DNA of 64,000 nt. It comes from Strigops habroptila. Taxonomy: Eukaryota > Chordata > Aves > Psittaciformes > Psittacidae. The stretch's first letter is position 1. Every line of letters starts with the position of its first letter. The notes beneath the pieces were generated by a model. The model was not told the DNA's origin. It worked only from the letters and a program-made list of their open reading frames with translations, and searched no databases. The stretch is taken from contig NC_044277.2 in the NCBI RefSeq assembly GCF_004027225.2, forward strand, positions 41,102,305 to 41,166,304, in the 5' to 3' direction. The translations under genes were made by a program, and so were the position numbers. This document shows, piece after piece, positions 25,501-39,000 of the stretch.

Positions 25501-28500
25501 GAGTCCCCCAAACCAAATACATTAAAACCAGTTCTGAAATAGGCATTATGAGAGTGCTCATCCCAGTCTTCAGTGCAGGGTGAGAAACACCTGAGAATCC
25601 AGTAATTGTTTCTGGATGAGAAGTGTCTATACATACACCTGTTGTTTCCATTTCCTGCTTTGTTCCCATTTTCAGCAGGAGTGTCATAGAGATCTGCTGA
25701 CCTGAAAGTGATGCTCTGTAGCTGATCATTATCTCTCTGTGTAAGAAAAGTGCCTTGAAGTTTACAGCACTTGACACTCTTGAATGCAAAAATCATTGAA
25801 TATTATCTCATTTATTTTGCTTACTTAAGAGTGTAAATTCCTCAAAGGAAAAGTGGGTAGAACATAGATGCCATCTTGTTTTCTAGTGAATAGTCACGTG
25901 TATGACTGGCGTAAGGCACTCCAAGAGTCTTCTGGTGGGGTCAGAAGTTGATGTGTATGCTTCCTCTTCTCCAAGCAGTGAGTGTGGGTTTTTTGGTTGG
26001 GGAATTCTTTTAGTGTGTCTGCTCTGCATATTGTTTTGGGGGACTCTTAAAACTGTTCCACTTCTTTCTTTTATGGAATTCTAGGGAGTAGAGTAGTTTA
26101 TGTTAGATATTATGGGTATAATTATATTAAAACATCAGGAAATAACTACTGTGCTCCAGTTCCTTTGGGACTTATTTGTGTGCACTGGTGGTAAATGTGA
26201 GCCTTCAGACCTGCTTAATGCAAGCTCTTAAAGCAGTTGCTGCTGCTGTGTTTTTTCAAGAAAATTGGGCTGGACATATGGCCTTTGAAGAAAGGATACC
26301 ATTTGTAGCTGCTTAGGATGCTGAATACAGTTTTTTGCAGGGCTAAAAGGTTAGCTAGCTGCTGTTCAGAACAGTAGTATTAGTTCTCTATCCTTTTTTT
26401 GTCCAGGTATATCATGCCAACTTCATGTTCCAGAGTTAGTGTTGCTACTGCAAAGTTGGCAGTGATGTTAACTAATCACAAGATGCTTGAATTTCTGATG
26501 AACATATGTGTGTGGATTCTTGTTAAATGTACTTCTGATAAGAAGCTTATTGGAAATGTTGAAAGTACAAAGTAGAGTAAAAGTAAACTGAAGGTTAAGA
26601 TGTCTTTAAAATGGCAGTTAGTCCTAAGAAACTTAGAACTTATTATATTTAGTGAAGAAAGGATGTCAAGTTTGTTAAAAGTGCAGAATATTGAGTTCTG
26701 TGAGTTGCAGAATTGGAGACTTAAGGTATTGTGAGTGGTGTTAAGGTGACAAGAGAAACTCTGAGCCTCAGTATTCTACGAGTATTGCAGTTCACTCCAA
26801 TTGTCTCAAAGTAGTATTTGCTCAGCATACAGTTGCTAAACAAATGCTGAATTTAGATTTGCAGTGTTGTAGGAAGTAAAAGATGACAAATGGAGTTAAT
26901 GTTTAAAAACTTGTTTGGGGAAACAGTCTGGAACTTGCCAAAACCCCTTAGAATTAGGTTTAAAAACTAATAGGCTTAGAGGAAGTGGTTTGATAGTGAT
27001 GTGGGATATCTGGAATCTTGTGTGAAGGCCATTTATATGAAGGTGCTACAGGGCATCTGAGTTGTCAGCATGGAGCTGTTAGGTACAAAATAGAGTTTAC
27101 TGGAGGCGTACATTCTTCTGAAGTGGAAAAAAAGATAGCAGGCAGGATAAATCTTAAGTAGAAGTAGCTGAGCGGTAAGAGAAGGGACAGCCTTTGTTGC
27201 TAACGTGCAGCTTTGCTGGAGATCGTGTGTGTTTATATACACCCACATGCACAAAGCATACCTGCAGAACCAACCTGTTATGTGGCAGTGTAGTGACTGA
27301 ACAAGATCTCTGTCCTAAGAGTTTTTACAATCTGGTGATGACAGACTGTGCGTTCAGTTCAGGTTACAAGTCAGAATCTCCCAAGTTTGGTCTTTTTCCT
27401 TATGAGTCTTTCAACCAACAATACCTTAATTTTTATCTGGTTGCTTTTCCAGTCCCAACTGTTGACATTCCTTTCAAAGGACACATCCCACAGCTTCTGT
27501 GTGGTTTGTATTCTGTCTAGGAGTCTTAATTTGCACAACAGCAGCAGCTCTTAAGTTTATTTTCAGGGAAGCAAGGACAGGATGTGGGCAGAAGAGTTTT
27601 ATGGTGTGTTACTTAACACTAATTGTTACCGTATCATAGGCCGAGTAGCCTATAGTTAGCATGAGCACCTGAAATAACACTAGAGGTCTGTGTTTAAGCA
27701 CCTGAGTCACATTGCAAGTACCAAAGGCTTGCTGTTATTACTACAACAACTTTTTGTTGCATGATTTCTAAATAGATAATGCTTATTAAAGCTGTCAGTA
27801 ATCATGATTATTTCTTCCTTTAAAAGCAAAAAAAAAAAACCAAAAAACGAAAACCCCAATTGGCTTGTTAAAGTCTTAAATGATAGGCATATATTTTTAA
27901 TTAAGCAATCTTGAAAACTCTTTTCAGGATGCATAGCTGCATCTTTGTGATACTTTATAATGTTCCACAAGGAGGCATCTAACTGTTATCGGGAAGATTT
28001 TTCTAGTTGACATCTAAACATGTTTTTATAGATTTAATGGTGAGAGAGTCAAATCAGAGTTCTTGCACAATAGTAGTTTTAAGATGTAGTGAGAGGCAGT
28101 ATGCAATAATACAGTAAACATAAAATACATGCACTCCTGAATGTAATTGTTCAATGTATGTGTATTGGTACTGTCCTTCAGGCAAAACAAATACTATTTG
28201 CCATCAGTTCCTGTTGTCTTCAGGAGTGAAAGGGAACAAAATTTCAAAGGCAACATCTGGGAGATGATGTGTCTTAATTATTTGTTCATATTAAAAAAAA
28301 AAAAAGATAGCTGCATCAATGTACAGCTTCCATAAGTGAAGTGGGTAAAGTCATTGAAATTGTTTATGGTAATAGTCAGCTAGTGAATCCCATTCAGCAA
28401 CTGTTATGCCTGTGGTGTCTCTGTATCAAATGAAACAATTCCTATAAATTTTAACATTGAAAACATTGAAAGAGGAATTGGGACCATGCGGTTGGGAGAA

Positions 28501-28883
28501 AATTAGAAGTGGTTACTATTCTGAGAATTTATTAGTGTTATATCTGTAGCAAATGCTTTCAGGGGATATTCAGGAATTACCATGTGGTTTTTTTGACAAA
28601 TACTTGAAAGAAAAAGCCAAATGATACTCCTTAACCCAGTCAGGATCACTGTGCTTCGTAACAATCTATATATTGAAGTTAAAAAAGGAGTTGGAGCCAG
28701 TATCCTGGTAATCATATTCTCAACACAATTGGTTTTGCTTGATATGTATGGCTAAAAAGTATGCAAGTTAGCATTGCTGTAAGAATGAACTCTTGAAGTT
28801 CACTAAATGAGGTTCTCAATTTCAGCAAACAAAGCAAAAGGTTAGTATTCCTACAGTACTAATAAGTTCAAGTAATTGGGAAT

Positions 28884-29047
28884 CAAAGAATCCTAGAACC
28901 ATGGAACAGTTTGGGTTGGGAGGGACCTTAAAGCTCATGTAGTTCCAACCCCCCTGCCATGGGCAGGGAAATGCAGGGATACCTTCCACTAGACCAGGTT
29001 GCTGAAAGCCCCATCCAGCCTGGCCTTGAACGCTTCCAGGGATGGCG
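28884..29047 (-). mobile_element. CR1 LINE 3' fragment in intron 1
   Basis: The reverse CR1 end contains ttgggttgggagggacc, then ccatgggcaggg and agcctggccttgaacgc, and stops at gggatggcgatg. About 160 bp, the same subtype as the copy at 17.7 kb. Confidence 0.9.
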
Positions 29048-31841
29048 ATGAATGCACTGAGTATTTCTACTAGGACATCAGTTTACCATTAAAGAATTTC
29101 ATTTCTGTCTGAAAATGTTTACTCTTGTGTTTGTGTTGGAATCTGGCAGGTGGAATTTTACTGGATCTTCTTCTGCTGGAGCATGTGACCCTGCTGTTTA
29201 TTTGCAAAACTCTCCTCTTTACCCTTTTGAGAATGAACTGTGGTTTTGCTTCCATTCAGTGTAGTTGCCTGCTGTCCAGTTTATTAAGTTTTGCTGTGTT
29301 CTTCCTTCAAGAAACTCTATAAAGTTGATATTATTGCTGTTACGAGGTCAGTGAAACTGGAAGGACAAAGGAAAAAAAAGGAGTTGCTGAGTTTCTTTAA
29401 CTCCCGTTGAGCTGACAGTTGCAACATTATAAATCCCACAGGCCTTAGTCTCTGCTTATTTACTTCATTTAGTTATGCATTCATTATGACTAAGACACAT
29501 TACTGCCAAGTTTCCTGAGATTCTGTGGTAATGTCTGGAGTAATCCAGTTGTGCAGAAAAACTCAGTGTAGGATTTGACTTCTCCATTCTGGGATGCTCT
29601 GAATAAGCTGGAGTTTTTGATGATATAACTACAGTAGGTTGTGTGACTCTAGCAGCCTCTTATGTTATATCTGTAAACTACGCTTCTCTTAAGTGAAAAC
29701 CATCTGCTTTATATGACTGAAAAAACCTGATGAGATAGGATTATGGGAATGAAGATACACTGTGCATCTGCACAGCTGCTACCTAAGCAATAATAAAAGG
29801 CACTCTCCTTCCATTTCTTGGTGAAATATTCGCATGAATATTTTGAAATGGTCACTGAAGCTTACCCAGATGCTTCAAATACCCTCCACAACATACTTGC
29901 TGTTGTTTGTACTGTAAGTATAACTTTGGAGCTGTATTTGCAATAGCACTTGATTCATACCTGGAGACAATAGTGCAGAGGCATTTTCAAGTTAAAAAAG
30001 TGCTTATATATTTTGATTTGGCTTTTAAAGAAGGCCATAAAAGGGTTTTGTTCAAGTATTTCTAGTTCTTAGTTTAGGCATGCATGGCCCCAGGTCCAGC
30101 CGGTAGTGAGGCTATGCAGGTAGTCTCAGTAGCACACAAATGCACGTTTTCACCATGTACGTGTGAAAACACATAGTTGGCCACCACATTAACACAGAAA
30201 ACACTAATGCAAGTGCAGCTAGTGCTAATGGCCTTACTCCGTTGCCATTTCTGTAAGGTAGAGCTGAATGTCTAGTAGCAGCAAAACCATGCATGTATTT
30301 AGTATGGATCTTTCCAGTTATTGGGTTTAGACATTCGTTCTGCCCCAAAACTAGCCTTTGGCTTCCTTTGTCCCCCATTGCCCCGTGATCACATCCTGAC
30401 CTGCAAAAGCTTACCTGCTCTGTTGTTTGTACTCAGGCCTCTGTGATCTGTGAACTGCTTGACTTATGTAGATGTACATACACACTGAATAGAGCCCAGG
30501 AGAAGAGTTATGGAAGGAGACTAATGGGCAGACAGGACAGACAGCAGTGATTCGGAGGAGAGCACAGCTAGGCACACGTACTGACCTACAACCTGTTCAC
30601 GGGTAATCTGTCCTTCTTGTCCCCATTGTCTGCTTTCCCATGCTTGTTCTTCCCCGAGTCATTTTGATCGCTCGTTTTCCTCACCTTTGGTTTCTCCCCT
30701 AAACATCCTATAACAAGATATCCCCAAGTGCTTTTCCCCTGCACCTTGTGATAAATCTGGTAGCCCTGTAAGCAGTCTCAATCTGAAAAGTATCCTGGAG
30801 AAGCCCAGTGGAGGTAGGGACATGGGGAGAGCCCCTAGTTCTCCTGTGATAGCCGTGGGAGCAGCTGCTAAGGGTGTTTCAGTGGTTTCCCCCCACCCGC
30901 AAGTGTGACTCTCTGCTCCTTTGTCTGTGTGCAGAACAGCTTTTTATTGCATAATAGGGTTAACTTTGATATGTGCTGGCAAATAATCTGTTTAATAATT
31001 TGCAAGGCCAGTTGAAAATGCATGGTAAAAGTTACTGGCTGGCCACAGACGTGTGAATTAAAGTGATACTATTAGAAACTCAATACATTTGAAATGCTAT
31101 CTCAAAGTAGTGTGTTTTTCATAGCATCAGGAACTGGGAGAATGCTAGAATGATTGCATGAAACTTTCTGGAACAGGCTTTGATAACAGACTTTGGTAAC
31201 AGTGTTAATACTGTAACCTTCTTGCAATTGTATAGAGACTCCTTTGGTAGATTTTAAAAATAGATTTAGCTCATACTTGTACGTTGAAACATCTTGAACA
31301 TATGTTCATCTACATGTTGAAAGTTTTGATAAATCCTCACTTTCCTTTGGTAAGAATCATGAAGGGATAGTTAATCTGATACATAGAGTAAGCATTGGAC
31401 ATCTTAAGAAATAGGGATTTATGGACAAGGTCACATCACTTTAGGGCATGCTGTTTGTGGATTTGTAGTATGTCTGGAGAATGAAGCAGATTATGACATG
31501 GGCCTTAAAGTGTGAGGTACTTGGCGATATGCAGGATTTAGGGATTAAAAAGAAAGGTGTAAGTAGGTATTCATTGTTTTCTTTGACAAGATAAAAGTAA
31601 CTGTTAGTGTGCATGTGTTTTGGTAAAGAAATTACATTTGAAAAAAATGGTGAATCCAGCATGATACTTCTGGAGGGTTGCATCAGTGAAATGATTTTGT
31701 GTCATGGTTCTGAGGAAGAGAAGCAGGCCTACTCATTCTTCTTTCTTGAGGATTACAGGCCGAAGTAATAAAATAGCTTCTCCAAAACATACTGTTGTGT
31801 TGCACTGGACTATTTTTAGAAACTAGTAAACAGGATCAGGA

Positions 31842-31846
<5 letters not shown>

Positions 31847-31872
<26 letters not shown>

Positions 31873-31873
31873 T
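31847..31873. repeat. Poly(T) run, 27 bases
   Basis: Uninterrupted T27. I found no polyadenylation hexamer at the expected distance on the opposite strand, so a retrocopy tail is not supported. Confidence 0.9.
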
Positions 31874-34800
31874 AGTTTAAGAGAATGCATAATAAAAGTT
31901 GAAATTCTCAGGCTGAAAGTAAATATTTTGATAATACATCTTAAAAGTTGTTTACACTGTGTTTATTGCATGCTATTTTGATGCTTTTAAATATATCTCT
32001 AAAGATCATAAAACCCAAAGGTCTTGCAACACTTGGAACTTGATAAAGTTGGTTGATACTTCTGTTTATTTGGGCCTGGTGTGGTGGTGTTTTGGGGTGG
32101 TGGTTTTTTTTTTTTTTGTAGAGACTGCAGTAAATGCATACCTCAGAGATGAGGTTTCAAGTGTCAGGAATGTAAGTATCTTCTATTTTTACACTTGACC
32201 TCATTTCTATTTTCTTTTGCTAAAGGCAACAGGCGTATGTTGTTCTGTTGCTGCTGGAAGTGAGTTATTTAAATAACTTGAAATGTTTGTGTGCAGTAAG
32301 CTTTTGAACTTTGACACTGGTTGAAACAGTCAATATTTTGTCATGGGCCACATGTTGCCTGCAGAAAATTATATGACCTGTGACTGGATCAGCTTAAGAA
32401 CTGTAGCTGCAGAAAATACATTTGTAGTAAAGGTTCGGAAAGTATGCTTCAGTTCTTGTACTAAACTTGCTTTGTATTTCATTATAAAAGAGGGTTCTAC
32501 CTCCCCAGTTGTTACTGGTTGTTCTCTGAAGGTGATACTGAAAGTAAAGGAGTATCATATTTTACTGTGGTTTGTTACCTTATGGTCATCAAAAACTAAA
32601 TTGTTAAGCGTTTCCTGAGGGAGAAACAGGTTTTGTTTCAAAAATGTTGAGAATTTGGCTTGTTCTTTATGTCAAAGTGTCTTAGTTGGCTGATGATTAG
32701 GATAATGTTAAAATTTGCAGAAATGTTTGTCACTTGTATGCCTTTTGTCTTTTCAGACTAAACAGATTAGATATTTTAAGTGTTTTTTTTACACATCTCT
32801 ACAGCTCTTCCAATGCTTAGCGTGTGACTGTAATGGCTTATATAAACCTTCTTAAAATGAGTATTCTGTTAAATACCCTTGTACAAATCTGTGTATTGTG
32901 GCAATGAGTTTTGCAGTCTGGTCACTCTTTAGCTCACTGACTCCTGGGAAATATGTGCACAGACAGCAGTTTCTCTTCTGAAAAAACAGGTGCACGATCA
33001 AACTCGGTGAATATCAGACATCTGTGTCTATTAAGCATCACTGATTCATATCTGTCTTATGAAGTCCTAATATTTTAGGATTGCCAGAGAAGAAGCTGTT
33101 ATTACCTGGTAACTGCTCTTTTTCTCTGGGTCTCTCTAGAGAAGCTTCTCATCTTTTCCCTTTCTCCCAGCCAGTCCGTGATAAAGAAGTGCTCTAGTTT
33201 ATACTGGACAAACTTAAAAGCCTGCAAATAGAGCTGTAGACACCTCTGAGGAGCCAAGATCTTTAAAAAGTGTGCTATAAGAGGACTGCTAGGTTCTTTA
33301 ATGGACACTGCTGTCAGAGGAAGGATAGGGGATCTTCTGTTATGTTGGACATAGGGTGAAGCTGGCATCCTTTGCTTAAGAGATCGTTTAGTGGAACTTT
33401 GACAGGTCACTAAGCCACTTTGGGCTCCCCAGAGATGAGACTCTTTTATGCAGTCTTACAAATAAAGCACCACCAAATGTTTTCGACTGGTGCAGGTAGA
33501 AAAACAATTAAAATCTGTAGTTGATGGGATACTATAGGGTACACCATTCATTCATAAAGGTATACATACAGCCTCTTGAGATGTAGTCACCAGTTTGTGT
33601 ATAGCTGGCCTCTAATGGTAAGCAAGAGACTGGCAACTATTGCATTGCTGGCATCTATCACTGCGGAAAAAACCATGCTATGCTGCTTTGCTCAGGTACT
33701 ATTAGCAGGAACTGTCTAATTCCACCACTCAAGCTGCGTCATACACTGCAATAGACATTGTTAGTCAGGTATTCAGACTTTTGTTAGCAGTTAACACTGC
33801 TCTCTGAAATTCTTAAAATAACTCAGGTTTTTGTGTTTGTTTTTTGTGTCTCTTTTAAATCTTACAGACAGTATCACTAGACAAACACATAAATTCTAGT
33901 TGTTTTTCTGATGATACTAGCCAGCAGCATCTTGTTGCTTTGGAAAATGAATTTCAGGGCATGTAAAAGGCTATTTTCCATTTATTTCCTTCAGAATATG
34001 AGGAGGAGCTGGCTCTAAGGACTGAGTAGCAACTGGTTATTAATACTGCCCATCAGTAATGGATAAACTCTTTATGCCTGACAGACTAATGTCTGCACAG
34101 GTTAATGTCAGGTGCTTAAAATCTCATGAGACTTTTGCAAAGGTGGGCTAATCAGAGTATTCTGGAGCTGTCTTGTCAGCTCATCAGCCTCTCATCCATG
34201 GAGGCCTTTTCATTTTATAAATAAGAGCATTTCTTAACAAATGTTTTAAGGCAGATACTGGCTAAATTAAAACTTACTGTGAAATTAGATACTAGCCAAT
34301 TTAGAAGGCACTGTATCTGTGCTTGTTCCCAATGTAAAGCTATTTGTAACCTGAATGACTAGATTCATAATGTTTGTACCTATGAAAATCCCAAAGTTCT
34401 CATGTATTTGAGGGGGGAAGGGGAATAATTTTGTTCAGATGACCAACAGGTACTCTTCACTGTCAATTCATGAGTCGGTAAACTGGGGCAGTGGGACAGC
34501 TTACATGTCTCTCAGCAGGGAGTTTTTGCAGGATATAATTAAGAAGGGTCATTTAGTGGCCCAAAGGGCATTCTAGGATGTGAACACTGATGCCGAGTCT
34601 GTGGTGATCATAGTGGCAACTATTGGAGAATCATAAGCACAGCCTTAAATAGACAGAGACCGCAGCTGAGGGCTTACTCTCTGAGAGAATCGGGCTGCTT
34701 TAGTACACCTTTAAATTTCAGAAACTATCCTGTACTCTGGGTTTCACCCCTGTATGGCAAAGTATGCTTCTAGTTATCTCAGGTGGAAATGGTGTACTTT

Positions 34801-35225
34801 TTTATTTCTTTGTTTGGAAGTAGGCATTTGGAACACATTTATGTGCTGTCACAGGTGGGAAACTTTGAAGAAGAAACTGCTTCTGAAGCCTGGGAGGCTC
34901 AGCTTTTCAAACGTGTTTTGATTGCCCAGATCTGAAGCAGTAAGGAGGACTAAGTCAAGATCTGGTATTAAGCTATGCATTAGAAGTTCCATCCAGGAAG
35001 TATGTAGGATTCTTTACTTTGTAATAAAAGGTAATGAATTTTAAAGTCTTTATCAGCATACCTGAAGACAGGTCTAGCAAATGGAACTGGTATAAAGAAA
35101 ATATTCCTTTCAGCATTCAATCCTTGCCATCGTGTGAAGATGCTAGATAGAATTTCAGATGAGAAAAACAAATCCAGTACAGAAGCAAACATAGACTGGG
35201 AAAGGAGTGTATCTGTGAATTGTCA

Positions 35226-35270
35226 TCCTCCTTTCCCCCCCCCCCCTCCCCCCCACCCCCCCCCTTCCCT
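35226..35270. repeat. C-rich polypyrimidine tract
   Basis: Runs of seven to thirteen C broken by single T or A. The complementary strand has four or more G runs and could fold as a G-quadruplex. Confidence 0.9.
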
Positions 35271-38200
35271 GTTGTAGTTTGTTTTTAAAAGGTAAGGAAA
35301 AAAGTCAAAAGGTTCAATAGACATTCAGCAAGGTTAGTCCAAAAATTACACCCTTGTATAACAACCAAGGTCAGGGTCATTTAATCGTATGATCTGTGCT
35401 GATGTGCTTGTTACTGTTTGTGACTCCACTATTTGTGGAGTGCCATAAGCTTCAGTGCATCTTCTGAGAGCAATGTAGTGTGCTGTTTGGTGTGTTCAGG
35501 TGACTGGATGTGGAGGAAGAGTGAGATCAAGCACACACCTGGAATCTGGTATAAACAGCTCTTGAAGGCCTAAACAGGAGGAGCAGGGTTTAGGCTTACA
35601 TCAGACTTGACAAACATTTTCTGCCCAAGTAGGTCGATGCAATTCAGGTTAAGTCAGTAGTTGTAGCTGTTTACATTCATTTGGCATAACGTTAATCCTG
35701 TGGTCTGTGCCTTGTTCCATTGCTATATTACAAAGAACCTTGAAGTATGCTTTGTGAAGTGCATTACATCAGAGAGCTGACTGTACTTGTTTTTGTACTT
35801 CTTTCTGTTTAACTTGAAGAGCTTCTTGAAGTGATCCACTGAGCAGTAGGTTAGGAGTGAATGTTTTCAAGTGAGACGAGTCTATAGACTTCAGAAACAT
35901 GCATTTCCAATAGAGTTTTCCTTAATGCACCAAGTAGTATGTTACTATATCCTGAAAACAGCAGTTTTCCTTTTTTTCTGAACTGTTTGGAGCGTCAAAA
36001 CAAATAGCTGTGAAAGAGAAGGCAGTTCAAGTAGTATCTAATTTTCCAAAGCACTTAGACTTTTCATTGCCTTCAGTAGCAGTTTAGCAGCAAGGGGTAC
36101 GTATGAAAGTTGAAGAAATGTTTGAAAGTGCTTCATGCTGAAATACCTATGTGTCCCACAGTATTCTGATTTTTGTAGTCACCTACTACAGCTACCTCCA
36201 ACATGCACTTCAAATCTTGGTTTTCTCCAGCCTTTGCCTGGTGAAGTTAATTTTACAGTTTCTCTTTTACTTTCAGATAGTAATCAATCATTCTGTTTAT
36301 TCAGAAGGTCCTGCTGAAATCTTACACTTGGCTGTTTCACTTGGAGTTGAATTTCTTCTCGGTGTGGCACTGTTACAATACTTGGGAGGAAAGGGGAAGC
36401 TATGGAGTCCTTTTGTTGTAGGAGTTGCTGGACGGGATGAGGACAGGCAAAACATGACCTTGAGTTCATTACAGTTGCAGGAGTGGCACAAATTGAGTCT
36501 GAACAGAACTAGGTCTAACCCTTGGTTGGTGGCCTGGGAAACTTTAAACCTCTCCTGATCAGAGTGGTGTTGCTGACTTCTACTATGAGTAAACTGGAAC
36601 TGTTAAATGAACTAAAGTGTTTCAGGCCCTTGTGTGCTTTTGTGGTTAATTCCATCCTATTGCTGGTCACAGAAGATTCCTTTTGGGGGAAACTTAACAG
36701 CTGACTCCTATGCTTATATTAATGCATAGCTCAGTGATGTATTGTTTCTTCCCCTTCCTGGGTTAAGGGGGAAGGTTCACCAAGCAATTTTGTATGTCAT
36801 CTGAGTTTTAAAATAATATATTACAGTCTTGATTCAGTGTGGTGTGCTCCAGGCTGGTACCTTAGCGAAAATAGTTCTGAGGAGGAGACTGGAAATATGC
36901 CTGATCCCATTAATTATATTTTCTTCCTTCTATTTTTAATCATTTGAAACAACATAAAAGTCAAGTCAGTAGTCTCAAATAACTTGTATTTTTAAGGAGT
37001 GATCTTTGTGGAGTCAGGATGTATCAGTATCGCAAGATACTGTCTTTGTAAGATACTTAACATTTTATAGATTTAGCAAAGGCAAGGTTTTGTCTGTCAA
37101 ATTAATTGGATACCTTGCTAGTATGGTATTTAATCTGTATTTAGGAGAGCGTGCAAGTCCTTAGTGATGACCTAAAGAATTAACTTGAAGAGCAAATGTA
37201 GTTGTAAAATTTCTGAAACATGCGAAACTTGTGTTCCTTTGAGAGCTGGCAAAAAAACACTTGGCAAATCTTATATCTAGTTACTAACTTCTCAGTTTTG
37301 TGTAGCTTATAAAATAGATTCACATAGCCAAAGAGCATCTGTTCTGTTAAAGTGACAATACTAAAAATAAATCAGAAATTATGATAACGAATTAAAATTG
37401 GTTACAAGTTAGGTCAGAAACAGGTCAGTTGTGATACAGTTCTGTGGCTTTTTACAGGCATTGGAAAGTGTGACATTTAATTTTTATCTTGAACATAAAC
37501 TTCAAGATAAAGTGTTTCCACTTGTAAAAAATTCATGAATAGCATGAACAAGGTTTTTTAATTGTAGTTGGTTTTAATCAGTGAATGAACTTTTTTATTC
37601 AAGACTGTACTGAAATTTTAACTTCTAAACTATTATTTTTGTTGGCTTCTGTATTCCAGAGATTCCTAAGGCTAAAGGTAGTTGCTGTATTTTATTGTTA
37701 TGCACCCTTCCTTTCTTCTGAAATTTATATAGCTTTTGGTGTAGTAGGTGTCAGAATGCTGCTTGTGCTGTTTGTGAACTGCATTTTAGGTATTGGTGAA
37801 CTTCACAGCATGCCCTCTGTGAGCTTTGTAGATATGTAAAAGTTTTATCTTAATACGTTCTGCTCTCTTTATTTTGGTCCTGGGTCAGCTGTCACAAGAA
37901 GAGCTTTGATTAACTGGTTCTTTTTCTCTGGCTGTGCTAAAATAGCTTGTGAGGTGGTTTATGTGTATTTAAAACAGTAGAAAAGATAATCTGACTTCAC
38001 ACATCTATTGTGTCTGTTAGAAGCAGGTGTTTTACTTTCATAAGGTGAAAGTTTACAAACATGAACACATTGAAGGAAAGTAAAATATAAAAAAAATACT
38101 TCTCTGCAGCATAAGAGGTCACTTTTCATTAAAAGCTATTTCTTTAACGTCCTAGGATGTTTTGTTTTTTAACAACACCTTCCACTTGAGTAGTATTTTT

Positions 38201-38757
38201 GTGTGTCATAGCTGTAGAGTCCAGAGTAGAGCACCATAGGTGATTATTGAAAGCAAGATACCTGAAAAGCAAACAGTATCACTGCCTACATAATGTCACC
38301 TTTTGCAGCCAGGGACAAAGTATCCACAGTAAGACTCAACCTTCAACCACTCTTCCAACTCGCCATTGTTCTGTTGCATAAGCATCCCGTTCTTGAGAGG
38401 AGGCTCGTGTTTTCTTGCCAACTTTCCACAGTGTCATGCTGCATACCAGACATTTTCTGTTCTTGCCTGTGATATTCTGTGTGATAAGCATTAATGAAGG
38501 TGAAATGCTTGGTGGGTGTCATCAGTAGAAAATCTTGTGATACCACAAAAACTTTAGCTGACAGATAATGCCAAGAATGTAATATTACAAAATATCTGAA
38601 AAAGTTAATTCTGTTTTAGTGTAGTGGCTATATTCAAATTGGTAAATGTTATTTATGGGAAAGAAATTTTATGTGAGACTAGTAAAGACATCATTTGATA
38701 GAAACGATACAGCTTTTTAGGTTGGAAGAACAGCCTTTTGCCGTCTGAGGGGTTTGT

Positions 38758-39000
38758 TTATGTCTGCTCTCCAGCCGAGTGTAGATACTTGGTGAAGTTC
38801 TCCATCTGCTGGTGAGAGGTGGTGAATGCATTCTGCAGTTAGGGCTGGAAGTGGTATTCCTGTTTTTCAAATATAGCTGCAGCATTAGTCTCCAGGTTTT
38901 CAGTTCTTGCATTTACTTTTTCAGTTAAAATTATTTCCAAATATTTCTCAAGACAATAATGAACTTTTTTAGGGTGGTTCTGTTGCAAAAACTCTTTGCT
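38758..39000 (-). pseudogene. Possible antisense coding-like fragment (unrecognised)
   Basis: On the minus strand one frame reads from 39000 down to 38842 (53 codons), has a TAA at 38841-38839, and continues open for 26 more codons to a TAA at 38760-38758. The peptide is rich in E, K, Q and N, with alternating hydrophobics (for example YCLEKYLEIILTEKV and TSHQQMENFTKYLHSAGEQ), like a helical coiled-coil protein rather than typical AT-rich noise. I do not recognise the family and see no splice sites. Chance remains a serious alternative. Confidence 0.3.

Noticed and set aside
25424..25789. 121-codon minus-strand frame in intron 1
   Set aside because: No recognisable domain, no splice sites, and a second overlapping minus frame of similar length.
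31847..31873. T27 as a minus-strand retrocopy tail
   Set aside because: No AATAAA on the minus strand within about 40 nt of the tract and no flanking duplication seen.
36151..36558. 135-codon + strand frame in intron 1
   Set aside because: The peptide is hydrophobic noise at first and unrecognised later. It has no conserved motif and overlaps minus-strand frames equally well.
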